DNA of 64,000 nucleotides from Aquimonas voraii (lineage in GTDB: Bacteria; Pseudomonadota; Gammaproteobacteria; Xanthomonadales; Xanthomonadaceae). Numbering within the stretch: position 1 is the stretch's first letter; every line of letters starts with the position of its first letter. The position numbers were made by a program, and so were the translations under genes. Shown here piece after piece: positions 9,473-18,980 of the stretch. The notes under the pieces were generated by a model. The model was not told where the DNA came from, made no database searches, and was given only the letters and a program-made list of their open reading frames with translations. Where the stretch lies: positions 1 to 64,000 of the forward strand of contig NZ_FNAG01000007.1 in the NCBI RefSeq assembly GCF_900101825.1, in the 5' to 3' direction.

Positions 9473-10921
9473 TCAGGCGTGGGCCGGTTCGGCGGCGGGA
9501 GGCAGCACGGGGGCGTCTTCCACCTGCTTGGCGAGCTGGTAGGTCTTCCAGACGTTGTAGGCCATGATCAGCATGCCGCTGAGCACCAGCACGCCACCCA
9601 GCAGGCGGATCAGGTAGTAGGGATAGGTGGCCGCCAGCGACTCCACGAAGGTGTAGGTCAGGGTGCCGTCCTCGTTGGTGGCGCGCCACATCAGGCCCTG
9701 CATCACGCCGGCGATCCACATCGAAGCGATGTAGAACACCACGCCGATGGTGTGCACCCAGAAGTGGGTGTCGATCAGCTTGACCGAGTACATCGAGGTC
9801 AGGCCAAGCAGGCGCGGCAGCAGCGCGTACAGCGAGCCGACCGTGATCATCGCCACCCAACCCAGCGCGCCGGAATGCACGTGGCCGATCGTCCAGTCGG
9901 TGTAGTGGCTCAGGGAGTTGACCGTCTTGATCGACATCATCGGGCCCTCGAAGGTGCTCATGCCGTAGAACGACAGGGCGACGATGAGGAACTTGATGAT
10001 CGGATCGGTGCGCAGCTTATGCCAGGCGCCCGAGAGGGTCATGATGCCGTTGATCATGCCGCCCCAGGACGGCGCCAGCAGCACCAGCGAAAACACCATG
10101 CCGAGGCTCTGTGCCCAGTCGGGCAACGCCGTGTACTGCAGGTGGTGCGGGCCGGCCCACATGTAGATGGCGATCAGGGCCCAGAAGTGCACGATCGACA
10201 GCCGGTAGGAGAACACCGGGCGGCCGGCCTGCTTGGGAATGAAGTAGTACATCATTCCGAGGAAGGCGGCGGTCAGGAAGAAGCCGACGGCGTTGTGGCC
10301 GTACCACCATTGGGTCATGGCATCGACCGAGCCGGAGAGAATCCCGTAGGACTTGATCCCGGTCGACGGCAGGGCCAGGTTGTTGCCGATGTGCAGCACC
10401 GCGATGGTGATGATGTAGGCGGCGAAGAACCAGTTCGCCACGTAGATGTGCTTGACCTTGCGGGTGGCGATCGTGCCGAAGAACACGATGCCGTAGGCCA
10501 CCCAGATCACCGTGATCAGCCAGTCGATCGGCCATTCGAGCTCGGCGTACTCCTTGCCCTGGGTGATGCCCAGCGGCAGGGTGATGGCGGCGAGCACGAT
10601 GACCAGCTGCCAGCCCCAGAAGGTGAAGGCGGCGAGCTTCTCGGCGAACAGGCGCACGTGGCAGGTGCGCTGCACGATGTAGTAGCTGGTCGCGAACAGC
10701 GCCGAACCGCCGAAGGCGAAGATCACCGCATTGGTGTGCAGCGGGCGCAGCCGTCCGTAAGACAGCCACTCGATGCCGGCCGTGAGATCCGGCCAGTAGA
10801 GCTGGGCAGCGATGATCACGCCCACCAGCATGCCCACGATGCCCCAGAGCACGGTCACCACCGCGAACTGGCGCACCACCTTGTCGTTGTAGTACGCGGA
10901 TTTGTCTATCGCCATCGCCAT
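9473..10921 (-). CDS. ccoN: cbb3-type cytochrome c oxidase catalytic subunit I (CcoN)
   Basis: 482 aa, the usual CcoN length, with ~12 hydrophobic helices. His ligands for low-spin heme b and the heme b3-CuB centre are visible in [41 protein letters not shown] and [14 protein letters not shown]. It reduces O2 to water with high affinity and pumps protons, which supports microaerobic respiration. Start: ATG at 10921 (MAMAIDK); an alternative ATG six bases later fits the family equally well. An Fnr/Anr-like dyad lies ~60 bp upstream. Confidence 0.97.
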   Translation of the reverse strand: MAMAIDKSAYYNDKVVRQFAVVTVLWGIVGMLVGVIIAAQLYWPDLTAGIEWLSYGRLRPLHTNAVIFAFGGSALFATSYYIVQRTCHVRLFAEKLAAFTFWGWQLVIVLAAITLPLGITQGKEYAELEWPIDWLITVIWVAYGIVFFGTIATRKVKHIYVANWFFAAYIITIAVLHIGNNLALPSTGIKSYGILSGSVDAMTQWWYGHNAVGFFLTAAFLGMMYYFIPKQAGRPVFSYRLSIVHFWALIAIYMWAGPHHLQYTALPDWAQSLGMVFSLVLLAPSWGGMINGIMTLSGAWHKLRTDPIIKFLIVALSFYGMSTFEGPMMSIKTVNSLSHYTDWTIGHVHSGALGWVAMITVGSLYALLPRLLGLTSMYSVKLIDTHFWVHTIGVVFYIASMWIAGVMQGLMWRATNEDGTLTYTFVESLAATYPYYLIRLLGGVLVLSGMLIMAYNVWKTYQLAKQVEDAPVLPPAAEPAHA

Positions 10922-10980
10922 GGGGGCGGTCCCCTTGATTGAGTCGGGCCGAAGTGTGGCGGTGCGACATTCGGTCGCGG

Positions 10981-10994
10981 TTGATCAGAGTCAA
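10981..10994 (-). promoter_or_regulatory. Fnr/Anr-like box upstream of ccoN
   Basis: TTGATCAGAGTCAA matches the Fnr/Anr consensus TTGAT-N4-ATCAA at 9 of 10 fixed positions (G for A in the right half). It lies between divergent ccoN (start 10921) and queG (start 11081). At 60-73 bp before the ccoN ATG it could activate ccoN when oxygen is low, as is usual for cbb3 operons. No regulator gene is in the window. Confidence 0.7.
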
Positions 10995-11080
10995 CTGCCG
11001 ATGAAGGGCTTGGAGCAGGCGCTGCGAGGCCTTTGCAAGCGCCTGATCTGGCTGCGTTTGGCACCTCTATACTCACGCAC

Positions 11081-12175
11081 ATGAAAGCGCCCATCGACGA
11101 AGCCGAAGGCAGCGCAGCACCCGCCCTGCCCGAGCGCGAGGAGCTCGAGCGCTGGGCGCGCGCGCTGGGCTTCGCGGCGATTGGGGTGAGCGGCATCGAT
11201 CTCGGCGAGGACGAGGCCCACCTGCTGGATTGGCTGGCACAAGGCTGCCATGGCGAGATGGACTACATGCAGCGCCACGGCACCGTGCGCTCGCGGCCCG
11301 AGGCGCTGGTGCCCGGCACTCTGCGGGTGATCTCGGTGCGCATGGACTACCTGCCCGAGGGCCAGGCCGAGGCCGAAGCCGTGCTGGCCGATCCGCAGCG
11401 GGCCTATGTCTCGCGCTACGCACTGGGCCGCGATTACCACAAATTGATGCGTGCGCGCCTGCAGAAGCTGGCCGACCGCGTGACCGAGGCCATCGGCCCC
11501 TTCGGCTACCGCGTGTTCACCGATTCGGCGCCGGTGCTGGAGAAAGCCTTGGCGCGCAATGCGGGCTTGGGCTGGATCGGCAAGCACAGCAATCTGATCG
11601 ACTCGAAGTCAGGTTCGTGGTTCTTCCTCGGCGAGATCCTCACCGACCTGCCGCTGCCGATCGACGCGCCGGCCAGCAACCACTGCGGCACCTGCACGCG
11701 CTGTCTTGCCGCCTGCCCGACCGCGGCCATCGTTGCGCCCTACCGGGTCGATGCGCGGCGCTGCATCTCCTATCTCACCATCGAGCTGCACGGGCCGATT
11801 CCCGAGGAGTTCCGCGCGGCGATGGGCAATCGCATCTACGGCTGCGACGACTGCCAGCTGGCCTGCCCCTGGAACAAGTTCGCGAAGCTCAGCGCCGAAC
11901 CCGACTTCCGCGCGCGCCATGCGCTGGACTCCAGCAGCCTGGTCGAGCTGTTCGGCTGGAGCGAAGAGGAATTCCTGCGCAAGACCGAAGGCTCGGCGAT
12001 CCGCCGGATCGGCCATGAACGCTGGCTGCGCAACATCGCGGTCGCCCTGGGCAATGCCCCGCCCTCGCCGACGGTGCGCGAGGCGCTGGCGAGGCAGCAG
12101 CAGCACCCCTCGGCCCTGGTGCGCGAACACGTTGCCTGGGCACTGCAGCGGCAGGAGGCTGCGCTGCGCGGCTGA
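11081..12175 (+). CDS. queG: epoxyqueuosine reductase
   Basis: 364 aa. QueG reduces epoxyqueuosine to queuosine in tRNA with cobalamin and two 4Fe-4S clusters. The substrate/cobalamin domain includes RVFTDSAPVLEKALARNAGLGWIGKH. The first cluster motif is CGTCTRCLAACPTAAI, the second cluster Cys set is in YGCDDCQLACPWN, and CISYLTIELHG is a family signature. A C-terminal HEAT-like helical part follows. The ATG at 11081 lies only 7 nt after a TATACT -10 element (11068-11073), so the mRNA may be nearly leaderless. Divergent from ccoN. Confidence 0.95.
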   Translation: MKAPIDEAEGSAAPALPEREELERWARALGFAAIGVSGIDLGEDEAHLLDWLAQGCHGEMDYMQRHGTVRSRPEALVPGTLRVISVRMDYLPEGQAEAEAVLADPQRAYVSRYALGRDYHKLMRARLQKLADRVTEAIGPFGYRVFTDSAPVLEKALARNAGLGWIGKHSNLIDSKSGSWFFLGEILTDLPLPIDAPASNHCGTCTRCLAACPTAAIVAPYRVDARRCISYLTIELHGPIPEEFRAAMGNRIYGCDDCQLACPWNKFAKLSAEPDFRARHALDSSSLVELFGWSEEEFLRKTEGSAIRRIGHERWLRNIAVALGNAPPSPTVREALARQQQHPSALVREHVAWALQRQEAALRG

Positions 12176-12234
12176 AAGCACGCGGCACGCTCGGGCGCTT
12201 GCATCAAGCCCGTGCAGACGCGTTGTGAAGCCCC

Positions 12235-13740
12235 TCAGCCCGCCGAGCGGATCCGCTGCAGGAGCGCCTGGGTGAGTGCATCACCCGCCGCCTGCTCACC
12301 CGTCAGCGCCGGCAGCAGCTGGTTGGCGAGCTGCTTGCCCAGCTCCACGCCCCACTGGTCGAAGGCATTGATGCCCCACAGCACCGACTGCAGGTAGACC
12401 GAGTGCTCGTAGAGCGCCAGCAGCGCGCCAAGGCTGTGGGCATCCAGGCGCTGCAGCAGGATCAAGCTGCTCGGGCGGCCGCCGGGATAGTGGCGGTGCG
12501 GATCCTCGCTGTTCTGTCCGCGCGCCAGGGCCTCGCACTGGGCCAGCAGGTTCGACAGCAGGGCGCGATGATTGTCCTCGAAGCCGTGGTCGGGCTTCAG
12601 CACGCCAATGAAATCCGATGGCACGATCTGGGTGCCCTGATGCAGGGCCTGGAAGAAGGAATGCTGGCTGTTGGTGCCCACGCCGCCCCAGACCACCGGC
12701 ACGCTGTCGAGCCCCAGTTCGGAGCCATCCAGCCGCACCCGCTTGCCGAGACTCTCCATCACCAGCTGCTGCAGGAAATCCGGCAGCAGGGCGAGACGCT
12801 GGTCGTAGGGCAGCACGGCCTGCGTGGCGAGGCCGAGGCCGCTCCGGTTCCAGACCGCCAGCAGGGCATGCAGCGCCGGCAGGTTGGCTTCGAGCGGAGC
12901 CTCCAGCGCATGCGCGTCCATCGCTGCCGCACCCTCGCGGAGATCATCGAAACCGGCGCGGCCGAGCGCCAGGCGGATCGACCAGCCAACCGCCGACCAC
13001 AGCGAGTAGCGGCCGCCCACCCAGTCCCACATCGGCAGCACGCGCTCGGCGGCCACCCCGAATTCGGCCGCGCGCGCGAGGTTGGCCGTCACAGCGTACA
13101 GCCGCGCGTCATCGCGCAGCCAAGCCCGCAGCAGCTGCCCGTTGAGCAGGGTTTCCTGGGTGCCGAAGCTCTTCGACACCAGCACCACCGCGGTACGCGA
13201 GGGGTCCAGCGAGGGCAGCAGGCGGGCCGCCGCATGCCCGTCGACATTGGCCAGAAAATGCACGCGGAAACGCGAGCGGGCCTCGGCCGAAAGCGCGTCG
13301 ACCACCAAGCGCGGGCCCAGGTCGGAGCCACCAATGCCGACACTGATGACATCGGTGACGGAACTGCCCTCCAAGGTCGCGCTCAGCCGCTCCATGCGCT
13401 CCAGCGTGGCCTGGACCTCACCGCGAGCGGCCTTGGCGGTAGCCTCGTCGACCAGATCCGAGCGCAGCGCGGTGTGCAGCGCCGGCCGGTCCTCGGTGGG
13501 GTTGACGATCGAGCCTGCGAACAGGTGGCGAAGCCGCTCTTTCAGGTCCAGCCGGCGGGCCTCGGCCAGCAGGGCGTCCAGCCCGGCGCGGTCGAGGCGC
13601 TGGCGAGCATAGTGCAGCTCGATTCCTGCCCCCATGGCCCGCATCCGCTCAGCGCGCTCCGGCTCGCGCGCCAATGCCTCCAGTGAAGCCTCGTGGAGAC
13701 GGGCGGCATGGGCAGACAGCACGTTCGGATCGATGGCCAT
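12235..13740 (-). CDS. pgi: glucose-6-phosphate isomerase
   Basis: 501 aa, interconverting glucose-6-P and fructose-6-P. Family signatures are visible: [13 protein letters not shown] (phosphate binding), [29 protein letters not shown], and a C-terminal [15 protein letters not shown] with the conserved lysine. The catalytic Glu lies near [21 protein letters not shown], and His in a later segment ([11 protein letters not shown]). It is convergent with queG; the 59-bp gap has no clear terminator. Length is slightly below the E. coli enzyme, as in other Xanthomonadales. Confidence 0.96.
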   Translation of the reverse strand: MAIDPNVLSAHAARLHEASLEALAREPERAERMRAMGAGIELHYARQRLDRAGLDALLAEARRLDLKERLRHLFAGSIVNPTEDRPALHTALRSDLVDEATAKAARGEVQATLERMERLSATLEGSSVTDVISVGIGGSDLGPRLVVDALSAEARSRFRVHFLANVDGHAAARLLPSLDPSRTAVVLVSKSFGTQETLLNGQLLRAWLRDDARLYAVTANLARAAEFGVAAERVLPMWDWVGGRYSLWSAVGWSIRLALGRAGFDDLREGAAAMDAHALEAPLEANLPALHALLAVWNRSGLGLATQAVLPYDQRLALLPDFLQQLVMESLGKRVRLDGSELGLDSVPVVWGGVGTNSQHSFFQALHQGTQIVPSDFIGVLKPDHGFEDNHRALLSNLLAQCEALARGQNSEDPHRHYPGGRPSSLILLQRLDAHSLGALLALYEHSVYLQSVLWGINAFDQWGVELGKQLANQLLPALTGEQAAGDALTQALLQRIRSAG

Positions 13741-13979
13741 GGACGCGGTTCAGGAAAAGATCTGAGGCGCGAAGCCTAGCAGTCGCCGAGAAACCCTGAC
13801 CTCACGCGCGGCCGAGGCTCTCCTGTGCCTGCAGCGTCGATCAGCGCCGGGGCCGTCTTCACGGATCGAATCCCGCTGCGGACTCAGTGCCGTGACGCGC
13901 AAGATGTTGTCTACGCGCAACACTCGACGCGAGGAACGGGTCCAGGACTGCAGAATCCAGTCGACGCCGGCATCGGGAC

Positions 13980-14011
13980 AAAAAAAACCCCCGCGGGATG
14001 CCCTGCGAGGG
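13980..14011 (-). terminator. leftward rho-independent terminator
   Basis: Read on the minus strand, CCCTCGC pairs with GCGGGGG (one G-U) around an 11-nt loop, followed by eight T. It lies upstream of pgi and ~195 bp beyond panC, so it ends a transcript other than panC, or acts as a second-chance terminator. Confidence 0.7.
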
Positions 14012-14121
14012 TGGAAACGGAGTGACGATTACCTAGCGATACGCCCTGCTGCTCCTTGGAGGCCAGCGCCTGTCAGTCGCGGCTGTCTTTGGAGACGGGT
14101 TCAGAGGCTACGCCTGTCGAA

Positions 14122-14146
14122 GAAAAAAAACAACACCCCCGATGTT
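14122..14146 (-). terminator. terminator of the panBC transcript
   Basis: On the minus strand AACATC pairs with GGTGTT (one G-U) around GGG, followed by a T-rich tract of nine. It is ~60 bp after the panC stop. The flanking run of T on the plus strand makes it look bidirectional. Confidence 0.7.
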
Positions 14147-14206
14147 TTTTTACAACTTCAACGACGGCAGCGCGCCAGGCACGGATCGCGCTGGCGCCCT
14201 CCTCGC

Positions 14207-15064
14207 TCAGTCGAGGCTAAACTCAAGATTGTCGATCAGCCGGGTCGAGCCAAGCCGGGCGGCGACCAGGGCCACCCAGGCGCCGCGGGCCCGTACGGCC
14301 GGCGCCGCCAGCCGATCCGGGCGGCGCAACGCAAGGTAGTCGACCTTGAAGCCTTCGGCCGCCAGCCGCTCCGCGCCCCAAGCCTCGACCGCTGCAACCG
14401 CCTCGCCCGCAAGCAGGCGCACGCGCACCTCGCACAGGGTCGCGTAGATGAGCGCCGCGCGACGCCGCTCTTCGGGCTGGAGGTACTGGTTGCGTGAACT
14501 CATGGCGAGACCATCGGGCTCGCGCACGGTCTCACCGGCCTCGATGCGGATCGGGAAGGCGAGGTCGGCCACCAGATGACGGATCACCGCGAGCTGCTGG
14601 AAGTCCTTGCGGCCGAATACTGCGAGATCCGGTTGGACCTGATTGAACAGACGGGCGACCACGGTGGCGACGCCAGCGAAATGGCCGGGGCGGAAGGCGC
14701 CACACAGCACATCCGACAGCTCGGGTACCTCGACGCGGACCGTGCGCTCGATACCCAGCGGGTACATGGCCTCCACCGAAGGCAGGAACAGCAGGTCGCA
14801 GCCGGCCGCGTCCAGCGCAGACGCATCCGCTTCTAGCGTGCGCGGATAGCGGCCATAGTCCTCGTTGGGGCCGAACTGGGTCGGGTTGACGAAGATGCTG
14901 CAGACCACGCGCTCGGCCTGCTCGCGCGCCTGCGCGATCAGGGCCAGATGGCCGCGATGCAGGTTGCCCATGGTCGGCACGAAGCCCACGCGCAGGCCTT
15001 GCCGGCGCCAGTCGGCAATGCGTTGACGCAAGGCGCCGACGTCTTCGACACGCTCAAGACTCAT
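14207..15064 (-). CDS. panC: pantothenate synthetase
   Basis: 285 aa. It condenses pantoate with beta-alanine, using ATP. Signatures: [15 protein letters not shown] (HxGH nucleotidyl-transfer motif), [42 protein letters not shown] and [13 protein letters not shown] (KMSKS-like serine loop). The start overlaps the panB stop by 4 nt (ATGA), so pantoate made by PanB's pathway and its use are genetically coupled. The pair is read leftward. Confidence 0.97.
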   Translation of the reverse strand: MSLERVEDVGALRQRIADWRRQGLRVGFVPTMGNLHRGHLALIAQAREQAERVVCSIFVNPTQFGPNEDYGRYPRTLEADASALDAAGCDLLFLPSVEAMYPLGIERTVRVEVPELSDVLCGAFRPGHFAGVATVVARLFNQVQPDLAVFGRKDFQQLAVIRHLVADLAFPIRIEAGETVREPDGLAMSSRNQYLQPEERRRAALIYATLCEVRVRLLAGEAVAAVEAWGAERLAAEGFKVDYLALRRPDRLAAPAVRARGAWVALVAARLGSTRLIDNLEFSLD

Positions 15065-15888
15065 TGGAAACAGTGCTCCGGTGCCGGGAAGCTGCCGCTG
15101 CGCACGGCCTCCGCGTAGGCGAGGAAGGCTGCCTCGACGGTGCCGGCGCCCGCCAGAAAATCCTTGACGAAGCGCGGTCGACGCCCAGGCGTCACGCCGA
15201 GCAGATCATGCATGACCAGCACCTGGCCATCGCAGTCCGGCCCCGCGCCGATGCCGATGGTGGGGATCGCGATATCGCGGGTGATCTCGGCCGCAAGGCC
15301 AGCTGGCACGCATTCGAGCACCAGCAGCTCGGCACCGGCCTCGGTGACGCGACGTGCGTCTTCGCGCAGGCGCTGGGCGGCCTCGGCATCGCGGCCCTGG
15401 ACGCGATAGCCGCCAAGCTTGAGCACCGACTGCGGCGTCAGCCCAAGATGGGCGCACACCGGAATATCGCGAGCGCTCAGGAACTCAATGCTGTCGAGCA
15501 CATGCCCCGCCCCCTCCAGCTTGACGATGGCGGCCTGCCCCTCGGCCTGCAGACGGGCCGCCGAATCCAGCGCGCGCTGCGGCGTGGCATAGCTCTGGTA
15601 AGGCAGGTCGGCCATCAGCACGGCGCGGCGCAGCCCGCGGGACACGGCCGCCGAGTGGTAGACCATCTGGTCGACGGTCACCGGCAGGGTGCTGGCGTGG
15701 CCCTGCACGACCATGCCCAGCGAGTCGCCGACCAGCACCAGATCGATGCCGGCGGCATCCATGGCGGTGGCAAAGCTGCTGTCGTAGGCGGTCAGGCAAA
15801 CGATGCGCTGGCCCTGCGCCTTCATGCGGCGGAAGCTCGGTACCGCCAGTGGAGCCGCGGTGAGCGCCCCGGGTTCGGAGCTGTACAT
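15061..15888 (-). CDS. panB: 3-methyl-2-oxobutanoate hydroxymethyltransferase
   Basis: 275 aa. The first committed step to pantothenate, transferring a hydroxymethyl group from methylene-THF to ketoisovalerate. Visible motifs: [29 protein letters not shown] (metal-binding Asp), [55 protein letters not shown] at 15888 (MYSSEPG) is preferred; ten further upstream residues are possible but look like random coding. Confidence 0.96.
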   Translation of the reverse strand: MYSSEPGALTAAPLAVPSFRRMKAQGQRIVCLTAYDSSFATAMDAAGIDLVLVGDSLGMVVQGHASTLPVTVDQMVYHSAAVSRGLRRAVLMADLPYQSYATPQRALDSAARLQAEGQAAIVKLEGAGHVLDSIEFLSARDIPVCAHLGLTPQSVLKLGGYRVQGRDAEAAQRLREDARRVTEAGAELLVLECVPAGLAAEITRDIAIPTIGIGAGPDCDGQVLVMHDLLGVTPGRRPRFVKDFLAGAGTVEAAFLAYAEAVRSGSFPAPEHCFQ

Positions 15889-15970
15889 GGTTCGGCCTCG
15901 CAGACAACGGGCCGCCATGCTACCGGAGCTCGCCGCGCCAGGGATCGTCCAGTTCAGGAGGCGGTCGCGA

Positions 15971-16468
15971 CTATCCGTCCGCGGGAAGTCGCACGATACC
16001 CTCGCCCGGCAGCGCCTCGGCGATCTCTGCCGCCCTGCCCCACGCCCCCAGCACCAGATCGGGCGCGATCTCCGCCAGCGGCCACATCACGAAAGCGCGC
16101 TCATGCATGCGCGGATGGGGCAGCACCAGGCGCGGGCTATCGACCACTTTGTCGCCCCACATCAACAGATCGAGATCAATGACCCTGGGGCCGTAGCGCC
16201 GCGTACGCACCCGGCCCATCAGCAGCTCAATGCCAAGCAGGGCCTCAAGCAGGGCCGAAGGTTCGAGCCGGGTCTCGAGCCACGCGACCGCGTTGATGAA
16301 CTCGGGTTGGTCGGTGTCGCCCCAGGGCGGCGTGCGGTAGAGGCTGGAGCTTCGCAGAACGCGTGTGCCCGGCAAGCCCGACAGCGCCCTCAAGGCGATG
16401 CCAATCTGCCGCTCTGGCAGATCAAGGTTGCTGCCGAGCCCAACGAAGGCGCGATCGGTGGACACCAC
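15971..16468 (-). CDS. folK: 2-amino-4-hydroxy-6-hydroxymethyldihydropteridine pyrophosphokinase
   Basis: 165 aa. HPPK of folate synthesis. Signatures: [16 protein letters not shown] at the N-terminus, [21 protein letters not shown] and [16 protein letters not shown], whose Asp pair binds Mg2+. It starts 15 nt after the pcnB stop in the same direction. The order pcnB-folK-panB-panC is common in gammaproteobacteria and groups folate and pantothenate genes. Confidence 0.96.
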   Translation of the reverse strand: MVSTDRAFVGLGSNLDLPERQIGIALRALSGLPGTRVLRSSSLYRTPPWGDTDQPEFINAVAWLETRLEPSALLEALLGIELLMGRVRTRRYGPRVIDLDLLMWGDKVVDSPRLVLPHPRMHERAFVMWPLAEIAPDLVLGAWGRAAEIAEALPGEGIVRLPADG

Positions 16469-16483
16469 GCGACCGCGGCCGCT

Positions 16484-17776
16484 TCAGCTGCGGCGACCGC
16501 CGCGACGGCGGCGGCGCGGACCGCGGCCCGCCGTTGCGACCTGTTCCAGGCGCTCGGTGAGGCCGGCGTCATCGAGATCGAGCGTGTCCTTCCACCAATC
16601 GCGCTCGGCGGACAGCTCGGGCACCACGGCCGCGCGCAGCTCGAGGAAATCGTAGGCCGCCTTGAAACGCGGATGCTGGCGCAGCCGGAATACGCGCTTG
16701 CGCTGGCGCAGCGGAAAGCGCGACTGCAGGAACCAGATCTCGTGCATGGGCACGCTGAAGCGGCGCGGGATGGCGATTCTCTCGGTCTGGCGCAGGGTGA
16801 CGCGGTCGGCGGCGCGCTGCTCGGCAACGGCCAGCTCGTGGCCTTCCTCCAGCAGTCTTGCCAGTTCCTGCGCATAGGCCGGCCACAGCAGCGCGGCGAA
16901 CAGGAAGGCCGGCGTGACCGGCTTGTCCTCGCGCACGCGCGCATCGGTATTGCGCAGGCCTTCCAGCATCAGCGCACGGCACTGGCCGCTGCCATCGGCA
17001 GCAAGCGCCGCCGCGGTGTCGGGGAACAGCGCCGGCAACAGGCCGGTCCGCTCCAGGCCAAGCAGGCTTTCCACGCCGTGGCCGGACATCAGCATCTTCA
17101 GCGACTCATCAAACAGGCGCGCGCTGGAGGCATCGGCCAGCAGGTGCGCCATGCGCGGGATCGGTGCCGCGGCTTCCGGCGCGATTTCGAAACCGAGCTT
17201 GGCGGCAAGCCGTACCGCCCGCAGCATGCGCACGGGGTCTTCTGTGTAGCGCGCCTCGGGGTCACCGATCAGGCGCAGGCGGCGCGCCATGACGTCCTCG
17301 TAGCCACCAACGAAATCGCGCACCGAGAAATCCTCGATGGCGTAGTACAGGGCGTTGGCGGTGAAGTCGCGGCGCACCGCATCGTCCTCGATGCTGCCGT
17401 AGACGTTGTCGCGGACCAGCACGCCGTTGTCCACCTCGCGATCACCGGAGCCGTCATCGGCGCTGGCGCGGAAGGTGGCGACCTCGATGATCTCCTGCCC
17501 GTACACCACGTGCGCCAAGCGGAAACGTCGACCGATCAGGCGACAGTTGCGGAACAGGCCACGCACTTCCTCGGGCGTGGCGTTGGTGGCCACGTCGAAA
17601 TCCTTGGGGGCGCCACCGATCAGAAGATCACGCACCGCACCGCCGACAAGGTAGGCACCGAAGCCGGCTTCATGCAGGCGATAGAGCACGCGCAGCGCAT
17701 TGGGGCTGATCTGCTTGCGGGAGATGCAGTGCTCGGCGCGGGGAATGATGCGGAGTTCGCTGACTTGTGGATGCAC
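16484..17776 (-). CDS. pcnB: poly(A) polymerase I
   Basis: 430 aa. It adds 3' poly(A) tails that promote RNA decay. The nucleotidyltransferase core has YLVGGAVRDLLIGGAPKDFDVATNA (GG...DxD with the two metal-binding Asp), then DAVRRDFTANALYYAI (the RRDFTxNA motif), GDPEARYTEDPVRMLRAVRLAAKLGF and an RNA-binding neck. The C-terminus ends in an Arg-rich tail (GRGPRRRRRGGRRS), typical of the PAP branch rather than the CCA-adding enzyme. The start region ISRKQISPNALRVLYRL matches PcnB. It is divergent from the tRNA-Glu promoter region. Confidence 0.95.
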   Translation of the reverse strand: MHPQVSELRIIPRAEHCISRKQISPNALRVLYRLHEAGFGAYLVGGAVRDLLIGGAPKDFDVATNATPEEVRGLFRNCRLIGRRFRLAHVVYGQEIIEVATFRASADDGSGDREVDNGVLVRDNVYGSIEDDAVRRDFTANALYYAIEDFSVRDFVGGYEDVMARRLRLIGDPEARYTEDPVRMLRAVRLAAKLGFEIAPEAAAPIPRMAHLLADASSARLFDESLKMLMSGHGVESLLGLERTGLLPALFPDTAAALAADGSGQCRALMLEGLRNTDARVREDKPVTPAFLFAALLWPAYAQELARLLEEGHELAVAEQRAADRVTLRQTERIAIPRRFSVPMHEIWFLQSRFPLRQRKRVFRLRQHPRFKAAYDFLELRAAVVPELSAERDWWKDTLDLDDAGLTERLEQVATAGRGPRRRRRGGRRS

Positions 17777-17881
17777 AGGGATTCGAGGCTGTGGATGCGG
17801 CTGACGCTCGCAGCGCCGGCGGATCGACGGAAGGCGCGACCGCTTCGTTCGAAGGGCGCGGGATGTCGCCGCCGCGAACCA

Positions 17882-17909
17882 TTGTCAGCGTCGGCAAGCC
17901 TGCTATACT
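17882..17909 (+). promoter_or_regulatory. promoter of tRNA-Glu
   Basis: TTGTCA (-35, 17882-17887), 16-bp spacer and TATACT (-10, 17904-17909), placed ~28 bp before the mature tRNA 5' end. A sigma70-type promoter. Confidence 0.75.
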
Positions 17910-17937
17910 AGCGGTTCGACTAGAGGCTGAACACCAC

Positions 17938-18013
17938 GCTCCCTTCGTCTAGCGGCCCAGGACGTCGCCCTCTCAAGGCGAAAACACGAGTTCGAACCTC
18001 GTAGGGAGCGCCA
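17938..18013 (+). tRNA. tRNA-Glu (anticodon CUC)
   Basis: 76 nt. Acceptor stem GCTCCCT/AGGGAGC plus discriminator G and encoded CCA. Anticodon arm TCGCC-CTCTCAA-GGCGA gives anticodon CUC (reads GAG). T-arm ACGAG-TTCGAAC-CTCGT. The D-arm TCGTCTAGCGGCCCAGGA is typical of Glu tRNAs. A CUC isoacceptor is usual only in high-GC genomes that also carry the UUC species elsewhere. Confidence 0.96.
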
Positions 18014-18083
18014 CCTCTTCCCGTCGCGCTGGCAGCGCCAGCCCTTCTCCCCCGGCTCTCACGCCACTACGCCCCCGGTTTCC

Positions 18084-18407
18084 ATGGCATTCGTCGTCAC
18101 CGAGAATTGCATCAAGTGCAAATTCACCGATTGCGTCGAGGTCTGCCCGGTGGACTGCTTCCACGAAGGCCCGAACTTCCTGGTGATCGATCCGGACGAG
18201 TGCATCGACTGCACCCTCTGTGAGCCCGAATGCCCAGCCAATGCGATTTTCCCGGCAGAGGATGTGCCGGGCGGTCAGGAGCACTTCACTGCCCTGAATG
18301 CCGAGCTGGCCAAGGCCTGGCCAGTGATCACCGTGCGCAAGGAGCCGCCGGCCGACGCGGAAAGCTGGAACGGCAAGGCTGACAAGCTGAAGCTGCTCGA
18401 GCGCTGA
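18084..18407 (+). CDS. fdxA: 7Fe (3Fe-4S/4Fe-4S) ferredoxin
   Basis: 107 aa. The N-terminal cysteine pattern [18 protein letters not shown] supplies the 3Fe-4S site (with Asp replacing one Cys in the family), and [16 protein letters not shown] supplies a 4Fe-4S site. The C-terminal ~45 residues ([23 protein letters not shown]...) are the standard extension of Azotobacter-type FdI. It is a small soluble electron carrier. It lies 70 bp after tRNA-Glu and may share its transcript. Confidence 0.96.
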   Translation: MAFVVTENCIKCKFTDCVEVCPVDCFHEGPNFLVIDPDECIDCTLCEPECPANAIFPAEDVPGGQEHFTALNAELAKAWPVITVRKEPPADAESWNGKADKLKLLER

Positions 18408-18459
18408 GGCTTGCTTGGGCTCCGACCCAGGCTGGAGCTCTATGCAGAACTTCGGAGCG

Positions 18460-18489
18460 AAGAAGGGCGACCCTGGGGTCGCCCTTCTT
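18460..18489. terminator. bidirectional terminator between fdxA and the bamC-like gene
   Basis: A perfect 13-bp stem AAGAAGGGCGACC/GGTCGCCCTTCTT with CTGG loop, followed by TGTTT. It lies between convergent transcripts; the A/T-rich stem ends serve both directions. Confidence 0.85.
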
Positions 18490-18512
18490 GTTTACCCGCC
18501 CCGGGGAGGCGC

Positions 18513-18980
18513 TCAAAGCAGGCGCTGGCGCAGCTGCCCGAGCAGGCCGGTGGCCGCCGCGCTCGTCGCCTCGCGCCCATCGGCCGACACCGCCGACACG
18601 CGACTCTGGCCGCCTTCTTCACCCACACGCACCAGAAAGCTCTCGCCCTGGAAGCCGACGTTGTAGGCGCCCGCCACTTCGGCGCGCTCGCCGATGCTCA
18701 CGCCGTCGATGCGCTCAAGGGCGACGCCGACGCGCCGCCAAACCGAGGCCTTGGAATCGGCGACCTGGAAGGCCGCGGAGCGGGCCGCCAGCTCGGGCAC
18801 GCGCATGGCCTGGGTAGTGTTTGGCAGGGTGAGGTCCGGCGGCACTTCCAGCGGACGGTTCTCGGGGCTCTCGGCATACGGGCTGCTGCCGCGCAGCCAC
18901 TTGCAGCCCGACGTTCCCAGCACGCAGGCGATCAGGGCCAGCGAGGCGAGCAGGCGCAGCGGGGATTGGGTCGGCATCAT
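18513..18980 (-). CDS. short BamC/NlpB-like lipoprotein
   Basis: 155 aa. It begins with a lipoprotein signal peptide and lipobox (LIACVLGTSGC, Cys at ~26). The next stretch (YAESPENRPLEVPPDLTLP) is the conserved unstructured BamC N-terminus that binds BamD in the outer-membrane assembly machine. One small folded domain follows (ASVWRRVGVALERIDGVSI ... AYNVGFQGESFLVRV). E. coli BamC has ~340 residues and two helix-grip domains, so this is about half length, probably with only the first domain. Its start overlaps the dapA stop, matching the classical dapA-nlpB(dapX) order. Confidence 0.8.
   Translation of the reverse strand: MMPTQSPLRLLASLALIACVLGTSGCKWLRGSSPYAESPENRPLEVPPDLTLPNTTQAMRVPELAARSAAFQVADSKASVWRRVGVALERIDGVSIGERAEVAGAYNVGFQGESFLVRVGEEGGQSRVSAVSADGREATSAAATGLLGQLRQRLL

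Larger units (their letters stand above)
13741..14206. other. 466-bp intergenic region, panC-pgi, with two leftward terminators
   Basis: No credible protein gene. On the minus strand there are two rho-independent terminators ~120 nt apart. The segment between them carries short direct repeats (GACAGGCG / GACAGGCGC) and could be a small RNA unit ending at the second terminator, but I cannot point to a clean promoter. Confidence 0.5.

Noticed and set aside
8861-10942. 693-aa plus-strand ORF opposite ccoN/ccoO
   Set aside because: Low-complexity His/Asp/Arg-rich translation antisense to well-conserved oxidase genes; a GC-bias shadow.
13741-14206. Small ORFs on both strands between pgi and panC
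   Set aside because: They translate terminators and poly-A/T tracts; no ribosome site or conservation signal.
15803-17911. 702-aa plus-strand ORF opposite folK/pcnB
   Set aside because: Antisense shadow of confirmed genes; composition typical of reversed GC-rich coding.
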